Below the pieces are notes generated by a model that saw nothing but the letters and a program-made list of their open reading frames with translations, ran no database searches and was not told where the DNA came from. From an uncultured Acinetobacter sp. (lineage in GTDB: Bacteria; Pseudomonadota; Gammaproteobacteria; Pseudomonadales; Moraxellaceae): a DNA stretch of 64,000 nt. The translations under genes and the position numbers were made by a program. Numbering within the stretch: the first letter of the stretch is position 1; every line of letters begins with the position of its first letter. The stretch spans positions 62,001-126,000 of the forward strand of contig NZ_CANQTS010000001.1 in NCBI RefSeq assembly GCF_947626835.1. Direction: 5' to 3'. Positions 43,033 to 51,635 of this stretch are shown piece by piece.

Positions 43033-44442
43033 ATGAAAAAAATGTCAAATCAACAACACAATTCACCCAACAATGGGGAATTACAACGAAGCTTGTCCAA
43101 TCGTCATTTGCAATTAATTGCAATTGGTGGCGCCATTGGTACCGGTTTATTTATGGGTTCGGGCAAAACCATTAGCTTGGCTGGACCATCCATTCTTGTC
43201 ATTTATATGATTATTGGCTTTATGGTGTTTTTGGTAATGCGCGCTTTAGGCGAGTTATTGCTATCTAACCTCAACTATAAATCATTTATTGATTTTTCTA
43301 CCGATTTAATTGGGCCATGGGCGGGTTATTTTGTCGGTTGGACCTATTGGCTGTGCTGGATCACCATTGGTATTGCCGATTTATCCGCGATTATCTATTA
43401 CTTACAATTTTTTAATCATGGTTTGCCCTTTACCCCGCTTGAAGGCGTGATGATTAGTGTCGCCGCGATTATCTTTATTATGGGGTTAAACTTAGTCACG
43501 GTAAAACTCTTTGGTGAGCTTGAGTTTTGGTTTGCCCTGATTAAGATTATTGCCATTGTGGTGCTCATTGGGGTGGGCTTATGGATGATCTTTACCGGCT
43601 TTACCTCAGATACCGGTCATGTGGCATCTTTTACCCATATTTGGTCACATGGTGGTATATTCCCAACTGGTGCTATGGGCTTCTTAGCCGGCTTTCAAAT
43701 TGCCATTTTTGCTTTTGTGGGCGTGGAATTGGTGGGGACAACCGCAGCTGAAACCAAAGATCCAGAAAAGAACTTACCTAAAGCCGTTAACTCAATTCCA
43801 ATTCGTATTATTATTTTTTATGTCTTGGCTTTATTGATTGTGATGTCGGTGACGCCTTGGAATCAGATTAACCCGAATATCTCACCTTTTGTGAATTTAT
43901 TTAGCCAAGCGGGGATTGCAGCTGCGGCGATTATTATGAATTTGGTGGTGTTATCCTCGGTCATGTCATCCATGAACAGTGGTGTGTTTTCAACGTCACG
44001 TATGCTATTTGGTTTGTCACGCGAGCAACAAGCACCGCAAAATTTTGCGCGTTTAAATAAACGTGCTGTACCTGCCAATGCCTTGTATTTCTCATCAGTG
44101 TGTTTATTGCTGGGTGCAGCTTTACAATACTTTGTGCCAGATACCGTGCGCGCTTTTACCCTAGCCACTACACTGTCGACGATCCTATTTATTTGTGTAT
44201 GGATCATTATTATGTGGAGCTATATCGTGTATTACACAACACGTCCGGCTTTACATGCAAAATCGACCTTTAAATTACCCGGTGGTTTATTTACTTGCGC
44301 CGTGGTGATTTTATTTTTCTTAAGCATGATTGTGGTATTGGCTTTAGAAAGTGATACCCGTCAAGCGTTAATGGTCAGCCCAATTTGGTTTGTGATTTTA
44401 ATCATTGGCTATTTTGGTTTTTATAAACCTAAAAACAAATAA
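43033..44442 (+). CDS. cycA: D-serine/D-alanine/glycine transporter
   Basis: This 469-residue APC-family permease with 12 helices is closely similar to E. coli CycA (470 residues). NRHLQLIAIGGAIGTGLF, GSGKTISLAGPS and VGVELVGTTAAETKDP are the key blocks. The substrates (glycine, D-alanine, D-serine, D-cycloserine) are inferred from that similarity. Start choice is uncertain: ATG 43033 gives the family length, while 43042, 43015 and TTG 42964 are also possible and none has a clear ribosome binding site. Confidence 0.92.
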   Translation: MKKMSNQQHNSPNNGELQRSLSNRHLQLIAIGGAIGTGLFMGSGKTISLAGPSILVIYMIIGFMVFLVMRALGELLLSNLNYKSFIDFSTDLIGPWAGYFVGWTYWLCWITIGIADLSAIIYYLQFFNHGLPFTPLEGVMISVAAIIFIMGLNLVTVKLFGELEFWFALIKIIAIVVLIGVGLWMIFTGFTSDTGHVASFTHIWSHGGIFPTGAMGFLAGFQIAIFAFVGVELVGTTAAETKDPEKNLPKAVNSIPIRIIIFYVLALLIVMSVTPWNQINPNISPFVNLFSQAGIAAAAIIMNLVVLSSVMSSMNSGVFSTSRMLFGLSREQQAPQNFARLNKRAVPANALYFSSVCLLLGAALQYFVPDTVRAFTLATTLSTILFICVWIIIMWSYIVYYTTRPALHAKSTFKLPGGLFTCAVVILFFLSMIVVLALESDTRQALMVSPIWFVILIIGYFGFYKPKNK

Positions 44443-44456
44443 TTAATTTGAACCGC

Positions 44457-44488
44457 AAAAAACGTCAGCTACTGCTGGCGTTTTTTTT
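44457..44488 (+). terminator. Terminator of cycA
   Basis: AACGTCAGC / GCTGGCGTT stem (one G-T pair) with loop TACT and an eight-base T-tract. Confidence 0.88.
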
Positions 44489-44562
44489 TATCTATGGTTA
44501 ATCTCTTGGGTCAGCGAAATGATCGCGTTATACTGCGTCCACAGGATTTAGAGATCATCACC

Positions 44563-44754
44563 ATGCAAAACGTCTTTTATGGCTTAAGTCTGTGTTGCTT
44601 AACTGTTGCTTTATCTGCATGTGGTCAAACGGGTGCATTGCAATTGCCAAGTGATCCAAATTACGATCATCGTGCTAAATATTTGCTGCCTTCAGCGCAA
44701 GCGGTCAATCCCAAGCCAGCTGTAGTTCAGCCTCGTGCTGAAGCTATGCCTTAA
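44563..44754 (+). CDS. lptM: LptM-type small lipoprotein
   Basis: This 63-residue lipoprotein is counted from ATG 44563, with GAGATC upstream. The lipobox LSAC places the modified cysteine at residue 20 and gives mature CGQTGALQLP, the hallmark of LptM (YifL/LppL), which helps LptD fold and form disulfides in the outer membrane. The tail is Pro/Ala-rich. Location directly before lysA-dapF agrees with the Pseudomonas lppL-lysA-dapF order. The longer frame (44494) is not needed. Confidence 0.87.
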   Translation: MQNVFYGLSLCCLTVALSACGQTGALQLPSDPNYDHRAKYLLPSAQAVNPKPAVVQPRAEAMP

Positions 44755-44783
44755 ATTGCTTATTTGAAAAAAAGGATACATTC

Positions 44784-46028
44784 ATGAGTTTTACCCGTAT
44801 TAATGGGGTGTTGCACGCCGAGCAATGTTCATTACAAACCTTAGCTGAGCAACATGGTACACCGTTATATGTGTATTCAAAGGCCACCTTTGAAAAGCAC
44901 TATAAAGATATGGATCGTGCCTTTGAGTTTATTGATCATCAAATTTGCTTTGCGGTGAAATCAAACTCAAATCTTGCGGTATTGAATGTATTGGCCAAGC
45001 AAGGTGCCGGTTTTGATATTGTGACCGGTGGTGAACTGGCACGTGTATTAAAAGCCGGTGGTGAACCAAGCAAAATCGTGTTTTCAGGTTTAGGTAAATC
45101 TGAAGCCGATATCGAACAAGCACTGGAAGTGGGTATTGCTTGCTTTAACGTCGAATCTTATGCTGAATTAGATCGTCTGGAAAAAGTTGCCGCGCGTGTG
45201 GGTAAAAAAGCCCCAATTTCATTGCGTGTCAATCCAGATGTAGATGCAAAAACTCATCCGTATATTTCAACGGGTTTAAAAGAAAATAAATTTGGTATTC
45301 CATCAGACAGCGTGTTTAACACCTATGCTTATGCGGCAACTTTGCCACATTTAGACATCGTGGGCATCGACTGCCATATTGGTTCACAGTTGACTGAAAC
45401 TCAACCCTTTGTTGATGCGCTTGATCGTGTAATTGTGATGATCGATAAACTCAAAGAGATGGGCATTCATTTAAAACACATCGATATTGGTGGTGGTTTG
45501 GGTGTGACTTATAAAGATGAAGTACCGCCAACCGTCACTGAATATGCCAATGCTTTACGTCCTGCTTTAGAAAAACTCGGTTTAAAAGTGTATATGGAAC
45601 CGGGTCGTAGTATTTCTGCCAACGCAGGTGTGTTACTCACCAAAGTTGATTTATTAAAACCAACTGCACACCGTAACTTTGCCATTATTGATGCCGCCAT
45701 GAACGATTTGATTCGTCCAGCATTGTATGAAGCATGGATGGATATTCAACCTGTAACACCACGCAATGACACAGAAGTCAAAGAGTGGGACGTGGTGGGT
45801 GCAATTTGTGAAACTGGTGATTTCTTAGGTAAAGAGCGTGAGCTTGCCATTCAAGAAAATGACGTGCTTGCAGTGATGGGCGCCGGTGCTTATGGTTTTG
45901 TGATGAGCTCAAACTACAACAGTCGTGGTCGTGCAGCAGAAGTGATGGTGGATGCCGATCAAGCCTACGTAATTCGTGAGCGCGAAAGCATTGAATCTTT
46001 GTGGGAGCGTGAGCGCTTACTGCCTTAA
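44784..46028 (+). CDS. lysA: Diaminopimelate decarboxylase
   Basis: This 414-residue PLP enzyme of the alanine-racemase fold decarboxylates meso-DAP to L-lysine. PLP Lys59 lies in [28 protein letters not shown] and [11 protein letters not shown] bind the cofactor phosphate, and CETGDFLG holds the catalytic Cys from the partner subunit. Downstream by 13 bases is dapF, whose product supplies meso-DAP. Confidence 0.98.
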   Translation: MSFTRINGVLHAEQCSLQTLAEQHGTPLYVYSKATFEKHYKDMDRAFEFIDHQICFAVKSNSNLAVLNVLAKQGAGFDIVTGGELARVLKAGGEPSKIVFSGLGKSEADIEQALEVGIACFNVESYAELDRLEKVAARVGKKAPISLRVNPDVDAKTHPYISTGLKENKFGIPSDSVFNTYAYAATLPHLDIVGIDCHIGSQLTETQPFVDALDRVIVMIDKLKEMGIHLKHIDIGGGLGVTYKDEVPPTVTEYANALRPALEKLGLKVYMEPGRSISANAGVLLTKVDLLKPTAHRNFAIIDAAMNDLIRPALYEAWMDIQPVTPRNDTEVKEWDVVGAICETGDFLGKERELAIQENDVLAVMGAGAYGFVMSSNYNSRGRAAEVMVDADQAYVIRERESIESLWERERLLP

Positions 46029-46041
46029 GGAACTGCCAAAC

Positions 46042-46887
46042 ATGTTACTCGAATTTACCAAAATGCATGGCTTAGGCAATGACTTTATGGTGGTGGATTT
46101 AATTAGCCAACGTGCCTATTTAGATACCCTCACCATTCAGCGCCTCGCAGATCGTCACTTTGGTATTGGTTTTGATCAACTGCTTGTGGTTGAGCCACCT
46201 GATTTACCCAATGTCGATTTTAAATATCGCATTTTTAATGCAGATGGCTCAGAGGTGGAACAATGCGGCAATGGTGTACGTTGTTTTGCCCGCTTTGTGC
46301 ATGAGCGTCAATTGACCAACAAAACCAAGATTAAAGTACAAACCAAAGCGGGTATTGTTGAACCTGAGCTGGGTGCCAATGGTTGGGTACGGGTCAATAT
46401 GGGTTATCCTAAGTTTTTGCCGCAAGACATTCCGTTTCTTGCTGATCAAGCACAAGCATTGTATCGCTTGGATTTAGCTCACAATGAACATCTTATGATT
46501 GATGTGGTCAATATGGGTAATCCACATGCTGTGACTGTGGTGGCAGATGTGTTGCAAACCGATGTACTCCGTTTAGGGCCACAGGTGGAATCGCACACAC
46601 GTTTTCCACAGCGTGTGAATGCCGGTTTTATGCAAATTGTTGACCCGCAACATGCACGTTTACGCGTCTTTGAACGTGGTGTAGGTGAAACCTTGGCCTG
46701 TGGTACAGGCGCATGTGCTGCGGCTGTTTCTGGCATCCGTCAGGGTTTATTAGGCAACACAGTAGAGATTGAACTGGCAGGCGGTAAGCTTTTGATTGAG
46801 TGGCAAGAGGGCGATGTAGTATGGATGACCGGTCCAACTGCAAATGTCTATGAAGGTCGGCTCGACTTAAATTACTTCCAAGGTTAA
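46042..46887 (+). CDS. dapF: Diaminopimelate epimerase
   Basis: This 281-residue cofactor-independent enzyme turns LL-DAP into meso-DAP for lysine and peptidoglycan. The two catalytic cysteines are Cys75 (EQCGNGVRC) and Cys220 (LACGTGACA). ATG 46042 ([15 protein letters not shown]) has AAGGAAC upstream; the longer frame overlapping lysA is unlikely. A strong palindromic terminator follows. Confidence 0.98.
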   Translation: MLLEFTKMHGLGNDFMVVDLISQRAYLDTLTIQRLADRHFGIGFDQLLVVEPPDLPNVDFKYRIFNADGSEVEQCGNGVRCFARFVHERQLTNKTKIKVQTKAGIVEPELGANGWVRVNMGYPKFLPQDIPFLADQAQALYRLDLAHNEHLMIDVVNMGNPHAVTVVADVLQTDVLRLGPQVESHTRFPQRVNAGFMQIVDPQHARLRVFERGVGETLACGTGACAAAVSGIRQGLLGNTVEIELAGGKLLIEWQEGDVVWMTGPTANVYEGRLDLNYFQG

Positions 46888-46891
46888 GCTG

Positions 46892-46923
46892 TTAAGCCGG
46901 TACATGTACCGGCTTAATTTTTT
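46892..46923 (+). terminator. Palindromic terminator between dapF and xerC
   Basis: A 26-base perfect palindrome (TTAAGCCGGTAC and its complement) followed by TTTTTT, 4 bases after the dapF stop codon. Confidence 0.88.
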
Positions 46924-46933
46924 GAGGCACTCA

Positions 46934-47851
46934 ATGCATACTGCACCGCAATTACTTGAACTTTGGCTGACCACGCGTGAAATCCAACAACAGTCGCCAC
47001 ATACCTTGTTGGCTTACCAGCGTGATGTCAGTGATTTTTTAAATTTTTGTGAGCAAAAACAACTTGCCCTGATTAATCTAGAAAGCAGTGATTTACGTGA
47101 GTATATTGCCCATAAAGTGGCACAGCAAAGTTTAAGTAGCAACAGCGTACAGCGTTTGTTGTCCGCAATTCGGCAATTTATGAAATGGGCGGTAGAAGGT
47201 CAGTATCTACAGACCAATCCAGCTGCCGATTTTCAGCTCAAAAGACAACCGCGTGCATTGCCCGGCATGATGGACATTGAGACCGTTAATCAAATTTTAG
47301 ATCAAGCTGCACCGAGTGAGCCTAAAGAGTTGAAGCTTTGGCAGCGTGATAAAGCCATGTTAGAGGTGTTGTATTCTAGTGGTTTACGTTTGGCAGAGTT
47401 ACAAAATTTAAAAATTAAAGACGTCGATTTTAATCGGCAGTTATTACGCATTACTGGTAAAGGCAACAAAACCCGTATTGTGCCGTTTGGCAGTAAAGCC
47501 AAAGACAGCTTACAGCAATGGCTTAAAATTTATACTGTTTTTAATCGCAATTTACAACCTGACAGCCCCATATTTGTGAGTCAACGTGGTGGGGCGCTAA
47601 GTGCGCGACAAATTGAAAATCGCGTGAAGTATCAAGCACAACGTGCAGGGGTCAACGTAGATTTACATCCACATTTATTACGCCATTGTTTTGCCAGTCA
47701 TTTGCTGTCTAATAGTGGTGATTTACGCGCCGTGCAAGAAATGTTGGGACATACCAACTTAACCACCACACAAATTTATACCCATATTGATTTTGATCGT
47801 TTGGCGCAAGTCTATGATCAAGCGCATCCGCGAGCGCAACAACACAAATAA
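46934..47851 (+). CDS. xerC: Tyrosine recombinase XerC
   Basis: This 305-residue recombinase, with XerD, resolves chromosome dimers at dif. The full catalytic set is visible: Arg152 (SSGLRLAE), Lys176 (TGKGNKTR), His247 and Arg250 (HPHLLRH), His273 (LGHTN) and nucleophile Tyr282 (QIYTHID). ATG 46934 has GAGG upstream. Context (after dapF) matches the xerC locus of relatives, but the DUF484 gene found there in Pseudomonas is absent and a terminator intervenes. Confidence 0.96.
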   Translation: MHTAPQLLELWLTTREIQQQSPHTLLAYQRDVSDFLNFCEQKQLALINLESSDLREYIAHKVAQQSLSSNSVQRLLSAIRQFMKWAVEGQYLQTNPAADFQLKRQPRALPGMMDIETVNQILDQAAPSEPKELKLWQRDKAMLEVLYSSGLRLAELQNLKIKDVDFNRQLLRITGKGNKTRIVPFGSKAKDSLQQWLKIYTVFNRNLQPDSPIFVSQRGGALSARQIENRVKYQAQRAGVNVDLHPHLLRHCFASHLLSNSGDLRAVQEMLGHTNLTTTQIYTHIDFDRLAQVYDQAHPRAQQHK

Positions 47852-47946
47852 GCGCATTTTTTAAACTATTGTCCAATAATAAAATGTCACCATTTAAGCT
47901 ATAAAGAGCGCCAGACAACAATAGGGTTTTTAAGTGGGCAAGTCGT

Positions 47947-48318
47947 ATGATTGCAAATATTGAAGAAAAGTATCAACAACTCACCGCCAGACAAAAAGAC
48001 ATTTTTGCCGGTTATGGTTTACGTCAAACTAAACACTTTGTTGAGATCAGTTTACCTAAACTCCAAGCAGCGCTGCCTCAAGGTGCTCACATTCAAGGCA
48101 TTAATATTGAAGGTAAGGCGCAAGCGATAGATCCTCAAAGTGGTCAAACCTTTCTTTGGATTTCTGATCAACAATGGCAAGCACGCCCAGTTAAACAAGG
48201 CGAGATTGATTTAGCTGAAGATTTTGTGGCGGTATGGCAAGTCTTTGAATTAAGCCAGTATGACTTAATTGACTTAAGTCATGTACATCGTGACTTTTTA
48301 TCTCAACAACATGCGTAA
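47947..48318 (+). CDS. Hypothetical protein (123 residues) downstream of xerC
   Basis: I do not recognise a family. It is soluble with no signal peptide. The N-terminus (IEEKYQQLTARQKDIFAGYGL) is helical, and the middle (FVEISLPKLQAALPQGAHIQGINIEGKAQAIDPQSGQTFLW) is likely beta-rich. The end contains DLSHVHRDFL. It is separated from xerC by 95 bases and closed by a terminator. Confidence 0.68.
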   Translation: MIANIEEKYQQLTARQKDIFAGYGLRQTKHFVEISLPKLQAALPQGAHIQGINIEGKAQAIDPQSGQTFLWISDQQWQARPVKQGEIDLAEDFVAVWQVFELSQYDLIDLSHVHRDFLSQQHA

Positions 48319-48319
48319 A

Positions 48320-48348
48320 AAAATATGCCCACAACAGGGCATTTTTTA
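48320..48348. terminator. Terminator between hypothetical gene and Lrp/AsnC gene
   Basis: ATGCCC / GGGCAT stem with loop ACAACA, A7 before and T6 after, serving convergent genes. Confidence 0.85.
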
Positions 48349-48834
48349 ATCTAAAGGCAATTGGAAACTTTGTTTAATAATTTGGCTTGGTAAATCTGTT
48401 TTAACACTGGTAATGCCATTTTTCTTGGTTAAATGCGTGGATTGAAATTGACGATAACTTTCTAAATCTGGCACCACGACTTTGAGCATGGCATCGCATT
48501 CACCTAAGATAATATAACACTCCATCACCTGTGGCAGTCCACGCATGGCTTCAATGAAAGTATCAATGGTTTCGGCATCTTGCCCAACCAGCCAAATGCG
48601 TGAAAACAAAATCAGTTGTAGTCCCACTTTTTGCGGATCTACCACCGTGGTATAGCTTTGAATCACGCCTGCTTCTTCAAGTAACTTGACCCGACGTAAG
48701 CATGAAGAAGGTGATAGCCCAATTTGACGTGCCAAATCATTGTTCTGAATACGGCCATTATGTTGTAAGGCTTGAATGATGGTTTTATCGATACGATCTA
48801 ATTTCACTGCAATATGTTTAGGAGAAAGCTTCAT
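48346..48834 (-). CDS. Lrp/AsnC family transcriptional regulator
   Basis: This 162-residue regulator has an N-terminal helix-turn-helix (about 10-60: LDRIDKTIIQALQHNGRIQ, LARQIGLSPSSCLRRVKLLE) and a C-terminal RAM/ligand domain (about 75-150, with ECYIILGECDAMLKVVVPD). Such proteins respond to amino acids and form octamers. Target genes cannot be read from the sequence; the gene faces a long spacer before etfB. Confidence 0.93.
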   Translation of the reverse strand: MKLSPKHIAVKLDRIDKTIIQALQHNGRIQNNDLARQIGLSPSSCLRRVKLLEEAGVIQSYTTVVDPQKVGLQLILFSRIWLVGQDAETIDTFIEAMRGLPQVMECYIILGECDAMLKVVVPDLESYRQFQSTHLTKKNGITSVKTDLPSQIIKQSFQLPLD

Positions 48835-49638
48835 AAATTAGAATGAAATTCGAAAAATAAGCACTATTATAGAATAAGTCTAAAGATATTTTGTAGAGGC
48901 TTGTGAACAGAATTTTTGAACAACATGAACTGATTTTGGGTTTTTATGGGCTTGAATCACACAAATATTCAATTAAAACGCAGTTAAATGAAGCACTATG
49001 TCTTGGTTGACACAAGATTCGTTGCCCATTAAGCAGCAAAGTTGCTAAAGCTTGAGGTGAAACATGCATAAACTAAGACATATAAATCGCTGGTTATATT
49101 GTTACTCAACAGTCATTGAGATCAAGCCATCGAGGCTTTTAATAGATACAGTCTGATGAAAGAGATCCGGATATGGATGTTGCTCAGCATGCTGCATTAT
49201 TCCAGTAAATCTAAGCGTGATGTGATTTTTACACAGCCTGATGTGTTTGGTGGTCGATTGGGTTATTCGGCTTGTTTTTGCCTACAATTCACGCAAAAAT
49301 TCTTGCCAGCAGCTTAAGTTTTTATAGACTCACATGGCATTTATTGGAGGTAAAATGGGCTTAAATAAGATATATTGATGGTTAAAATCAGAGAAAAATA
49401 TAATATAAATCAAATATTAAAAAATAACAAAAATTACACAACCTGTTGTCAATTTATCCAAGTGAAAAAAATATGAACGCATCGTTCAGTAAAAATATGA
49501 CTTTTTTGCCAACCTTTGCTGAAATGGTGCTTGACCGAAATGCCATCAGCATTGCAAGATAGGGCACCTAAAAAATTTTAAGTGAAAAGTTTTTTAACTT
49601 TTTTCAATATCTAATTTGCTAAAACAGCCGAGGATTAC
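48835..49638. other. 804-base intergenic region between lrp-type gene and etfB
   Basis: It contains a perfect palindrome near the etf promoter (49474-49488) and two small open frames without firm support: 48903-49010 (GTG start, 35 residues) and 49156-49317 (ATG start, 53 residues). The rest is A/T-rich with no clear RNA gene. Confidence 0.55.
49474..49488. promoter_or_regulatory. Palindrome upstream of etfBA, TetR-type operator candidate
   Basis: TGAACG (49474-49479) and CGTTCA (49483-49488) flank CAT, giving a perfect 15-base dyad about 150 bases before etfB. Its shape is like TetR-family sites. In Pseudomonas, etf genes are controlled by the TetR protein PsrA, but that site differs, so the regulator is unknown. 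Confidence 0.4.
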
Positions 49639-50391
49639 ATGAAGGCTCTTGTTGCAGTAAAACGTGTGGTTGATGCCAACGTTAAAGTTCGTGTTAAACC
49701 GGACAACAGTGGGGTTGACCTTACTAACGTTAAAATGTCCATTAACCCGTTCTGTGAAATCGCAGTGGAAGAAGCGGTTCGTCTAAAAGAAAAGGGAACA
49801 GTGTCTGAAATCGTGGTGGTTTCAATCGGTCCTAAAGAAGCGCAAGAACAATTACGTTCAGCGATGGCACTTGGTGCTGATCGTGCGATCTTAGTTGAAG
49901 CAGATGACAGTCAGCTTGGCGCATTGGAAGTTGCAAAAATCTTAAAAGGTGTGGTTGCTGCTGAACAACCAGAATTGATCCTTTTAGGTAAACAAGCAAT
50001 TGATGATGACTCAAACCAAGTCGGTCAGATGCTTGGTGCGTTACTTGGCGCAGGTCAAGGTACATTCGCATCAGAAGTGAAAGTTGACGGCGGTAAAGTG
50101 CAAGTAACACGTGAAATCGACGGTGGTTTACAAACTGTTGAATTATCACTGCCTGCCATTATCACTACAGATTTACGTTTGAATGAGCCGCGTTATGCAG
50201 CCCTTCCAAACATCATGAAAGCGCGTAAAAAGCCGTTGGATACCAAGTCTCCTGCTGATTTTGGCGTGACCACTGCATCTAAGCTAAAAACTGTAAAAGT
50301 TGAAGCACCAGCAGAGCGTAAAGCGGGCGTACAAGTGAAATCAGTTGATGAGCTTGTTGAAAAACTTAAAAACGAAGCGAAAGTGATCTAA
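49639..50391 (+). CDS. etfB: Electron transfer flavoprotein beta subunit
   Basis: This 250-residue subunit carries AMP and pairs with EtfA. N-terminal [12 protein letters not shown] and the family block [22 protein letters not shown] are typical. The heterodimer takes electrons from acyl-CoA and other dehydrogenases and passes them to ETF:quinone oxidoreductase. It is 13 bases from etfA, so they are co-transcribed. Confidence 0.97.
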   Translation: MKALVAVKRVVDANVKVRVKPDNSGVDLTNVKMSINPFCEIAVEEAVRLKEKGTVSEIVVVSIGPKEAQEQLRSAMALGADRAILVEADDSQLGALEVAKILKGVVAAEQPELILLGKQAIDDDSNQVGQMLGALLGAGQGTFASEVKVDGGKVQVTREIDGGLQTVELSLPAIITTDLRLNEPRYAALPNIMKARKKPLDTKSPADFGVTTASKLKTVKVEAPAERKAGVQVKSVDELVEKLKNEAKVI

Positions 50392-50404
50392 GGCAGGACT
50401 GAAC

Positions 50405-51337
50405 ATGGCTATTTTAGTTATTGCTGAACACGACAACACAGCGCTTAATGCTGCTACTTTAAATGTTGTTGCTGCAGCACAAAAAATCGGTGGTGAGGTT
50501 GCGGTATTGGTTGTAGGTTCAAGCGCACAAGCGGTTGCAGACCAAGCAGCACAAGTTGCAGGCGTAAGCAAAGTATTACTTGCTGATGATGCTGTTTATG
50601 CCAATCAATTGGCTGAAAACGTAGCGAAACTTGTGGCTCAAGTGGCACAAGGTTATTCACACGTTTTAGCAGCATCAACCACTTCAGGTAAAAACGTATT
50701 GCCACGCGCAGCGGCTTTACTTGATGTGAGCATGATCACCGACATTATTGCGGTTGAATCTGCAAATACTTTCAAGCGTCCAATCTATGCAGGTAACGCA
50801 ATTGCAACTGTAGAGTCTTCAGAGTCTATCGTTGTAGGTACGGTACGTGGTACAGCATTTGATCCTGTAGCGGCAACGGGTGGTTCTGCGGCAGTTGAAG
50901 CTGTAGCTGCAACGGGTGATGCCGGCGTTTCTACTTTTGTTAAAGAAGAAATCGTAAAATCTGAGCGTCCTGAACTTGCTGCTGCACGTATTGTGGTATC
51001 AGGTGGTCGTGGTGTGGGTTCAGGTGAGAACTACCATACTATTTTAGACCCATTAGCAGACAAATTAGGTGCAGCGCAAGGTGCATCTCGTGCTGCTGTA
51101 GATGCAGGTTTTGTACCAAACGATATGCAAGTGGGTCAAACGGGTAAAATTGTTGCACCAGATCTGTATATCGCAGTCGGTATTTCAGGTGCGATCCAGC
51201 ATTTAGCGGGTATGAAAGACTCTAAAGTGATTGTTGCAATCAACAAAGATGAAGAAGCACCGATTAATGCAGTGGCTGACTACTGGTTAGTGGGCGACTT
51301 AAATACTGTGGTACCTGAATTAGTCTCTAAGATCTAA
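50405..51337 (+). CDS. etfA: Electron transfer flavoprotein alpha subunit
   Basis: This 310-residue subunit holds FAD in the C-terminal domain. [32 protein letters not shown] and AIQHLAGM are the FAD-binding blocks. It ends at a strong terminator. The gene order etfB-etfA is usual. Confidence 0.97.
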   Translation: MAILVIAEHDNTALNAATLNVVAAAQKIGGEVAVLVVGSSAQAVADQAAQVAGVSKVLLADDAVYANQLAENVAKLVAQVAQGYSHVLAASTTSGKNVLPRAAALLDVSMITDIIAVESANTFKRPIYAGNAIATVESSESIVVGTVRGTAFDPVAATGGSAAVEAVAATGDAGVSTFVKEEIVKSERPELAAARIVVSGGRGVGSGENYHTILDPLADKLGAAQGASRAAVDAGFVPNDMQVGQTGKIVAPDLYIAVGISGAIQHLAGMKDSKVIVAINKDEEAPINAVADYWLVGDLNTVVPELVSKI

Positions 51338-51352
51338 TTTGACCGAGTATTA

Positions 51353-51385
51353 AAAAAAAGCCTCTGTTTTTACAGAGGCTTTTTT
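51353..51385 (+). terminator. Terminator of etfBA
   Basis: AAAAGCCTCTGT / ACAGAGGCTTTT with loop TTTT. Confidence 0.93.
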
Positions 51386-51520
51386 GATGTAAAAGATTGA
51401 CTAAATTTCAAAATTTAAAGCACAAAATCCCCCTATCACAGCATAGCAAAACCGACACTCAAAATCGCTTAAATTAAGCAAAATTAAGCACGCCGGCATC
51501 AGCGCAATAGCGCATTTTTA

Positions 51521-51529
51521 TGCTATAGT
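51521..51529 (+). promoter_or_regulatory. Extended -10 promoter element of gyrA
   Basis: TGCTATAGT (TGn followed by TATAGT) lies about 105 bases before the gyrA start. The -35 region is weak, which fits a supercoiling-sensitive extended -10 promoter, though that is inference. Confidence 0.5.
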
Positions 51530-51635
51530 TTACGGCTGATTTTTAGATTTTAGCTTATATTTTTTAAGCTAAAAGTGTGCAAGATTTAAGAGATAAATAT
51601 GAGCCTGATTTGGGCTTGTATAATAAGGAGTATGC

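Noticed and set aside
46934..47851. Phage integrase
   Set aside because: Length, motifs and the lysA-dapF context identify the housekeeping recombinase XerC.
48903..49010. 35-codon frame starting with GTG after AGAGG
   Set aside because: Too short and without recognisable sequence; spacing to the AGAGG is poor. Mentioned only in the intergenic description.
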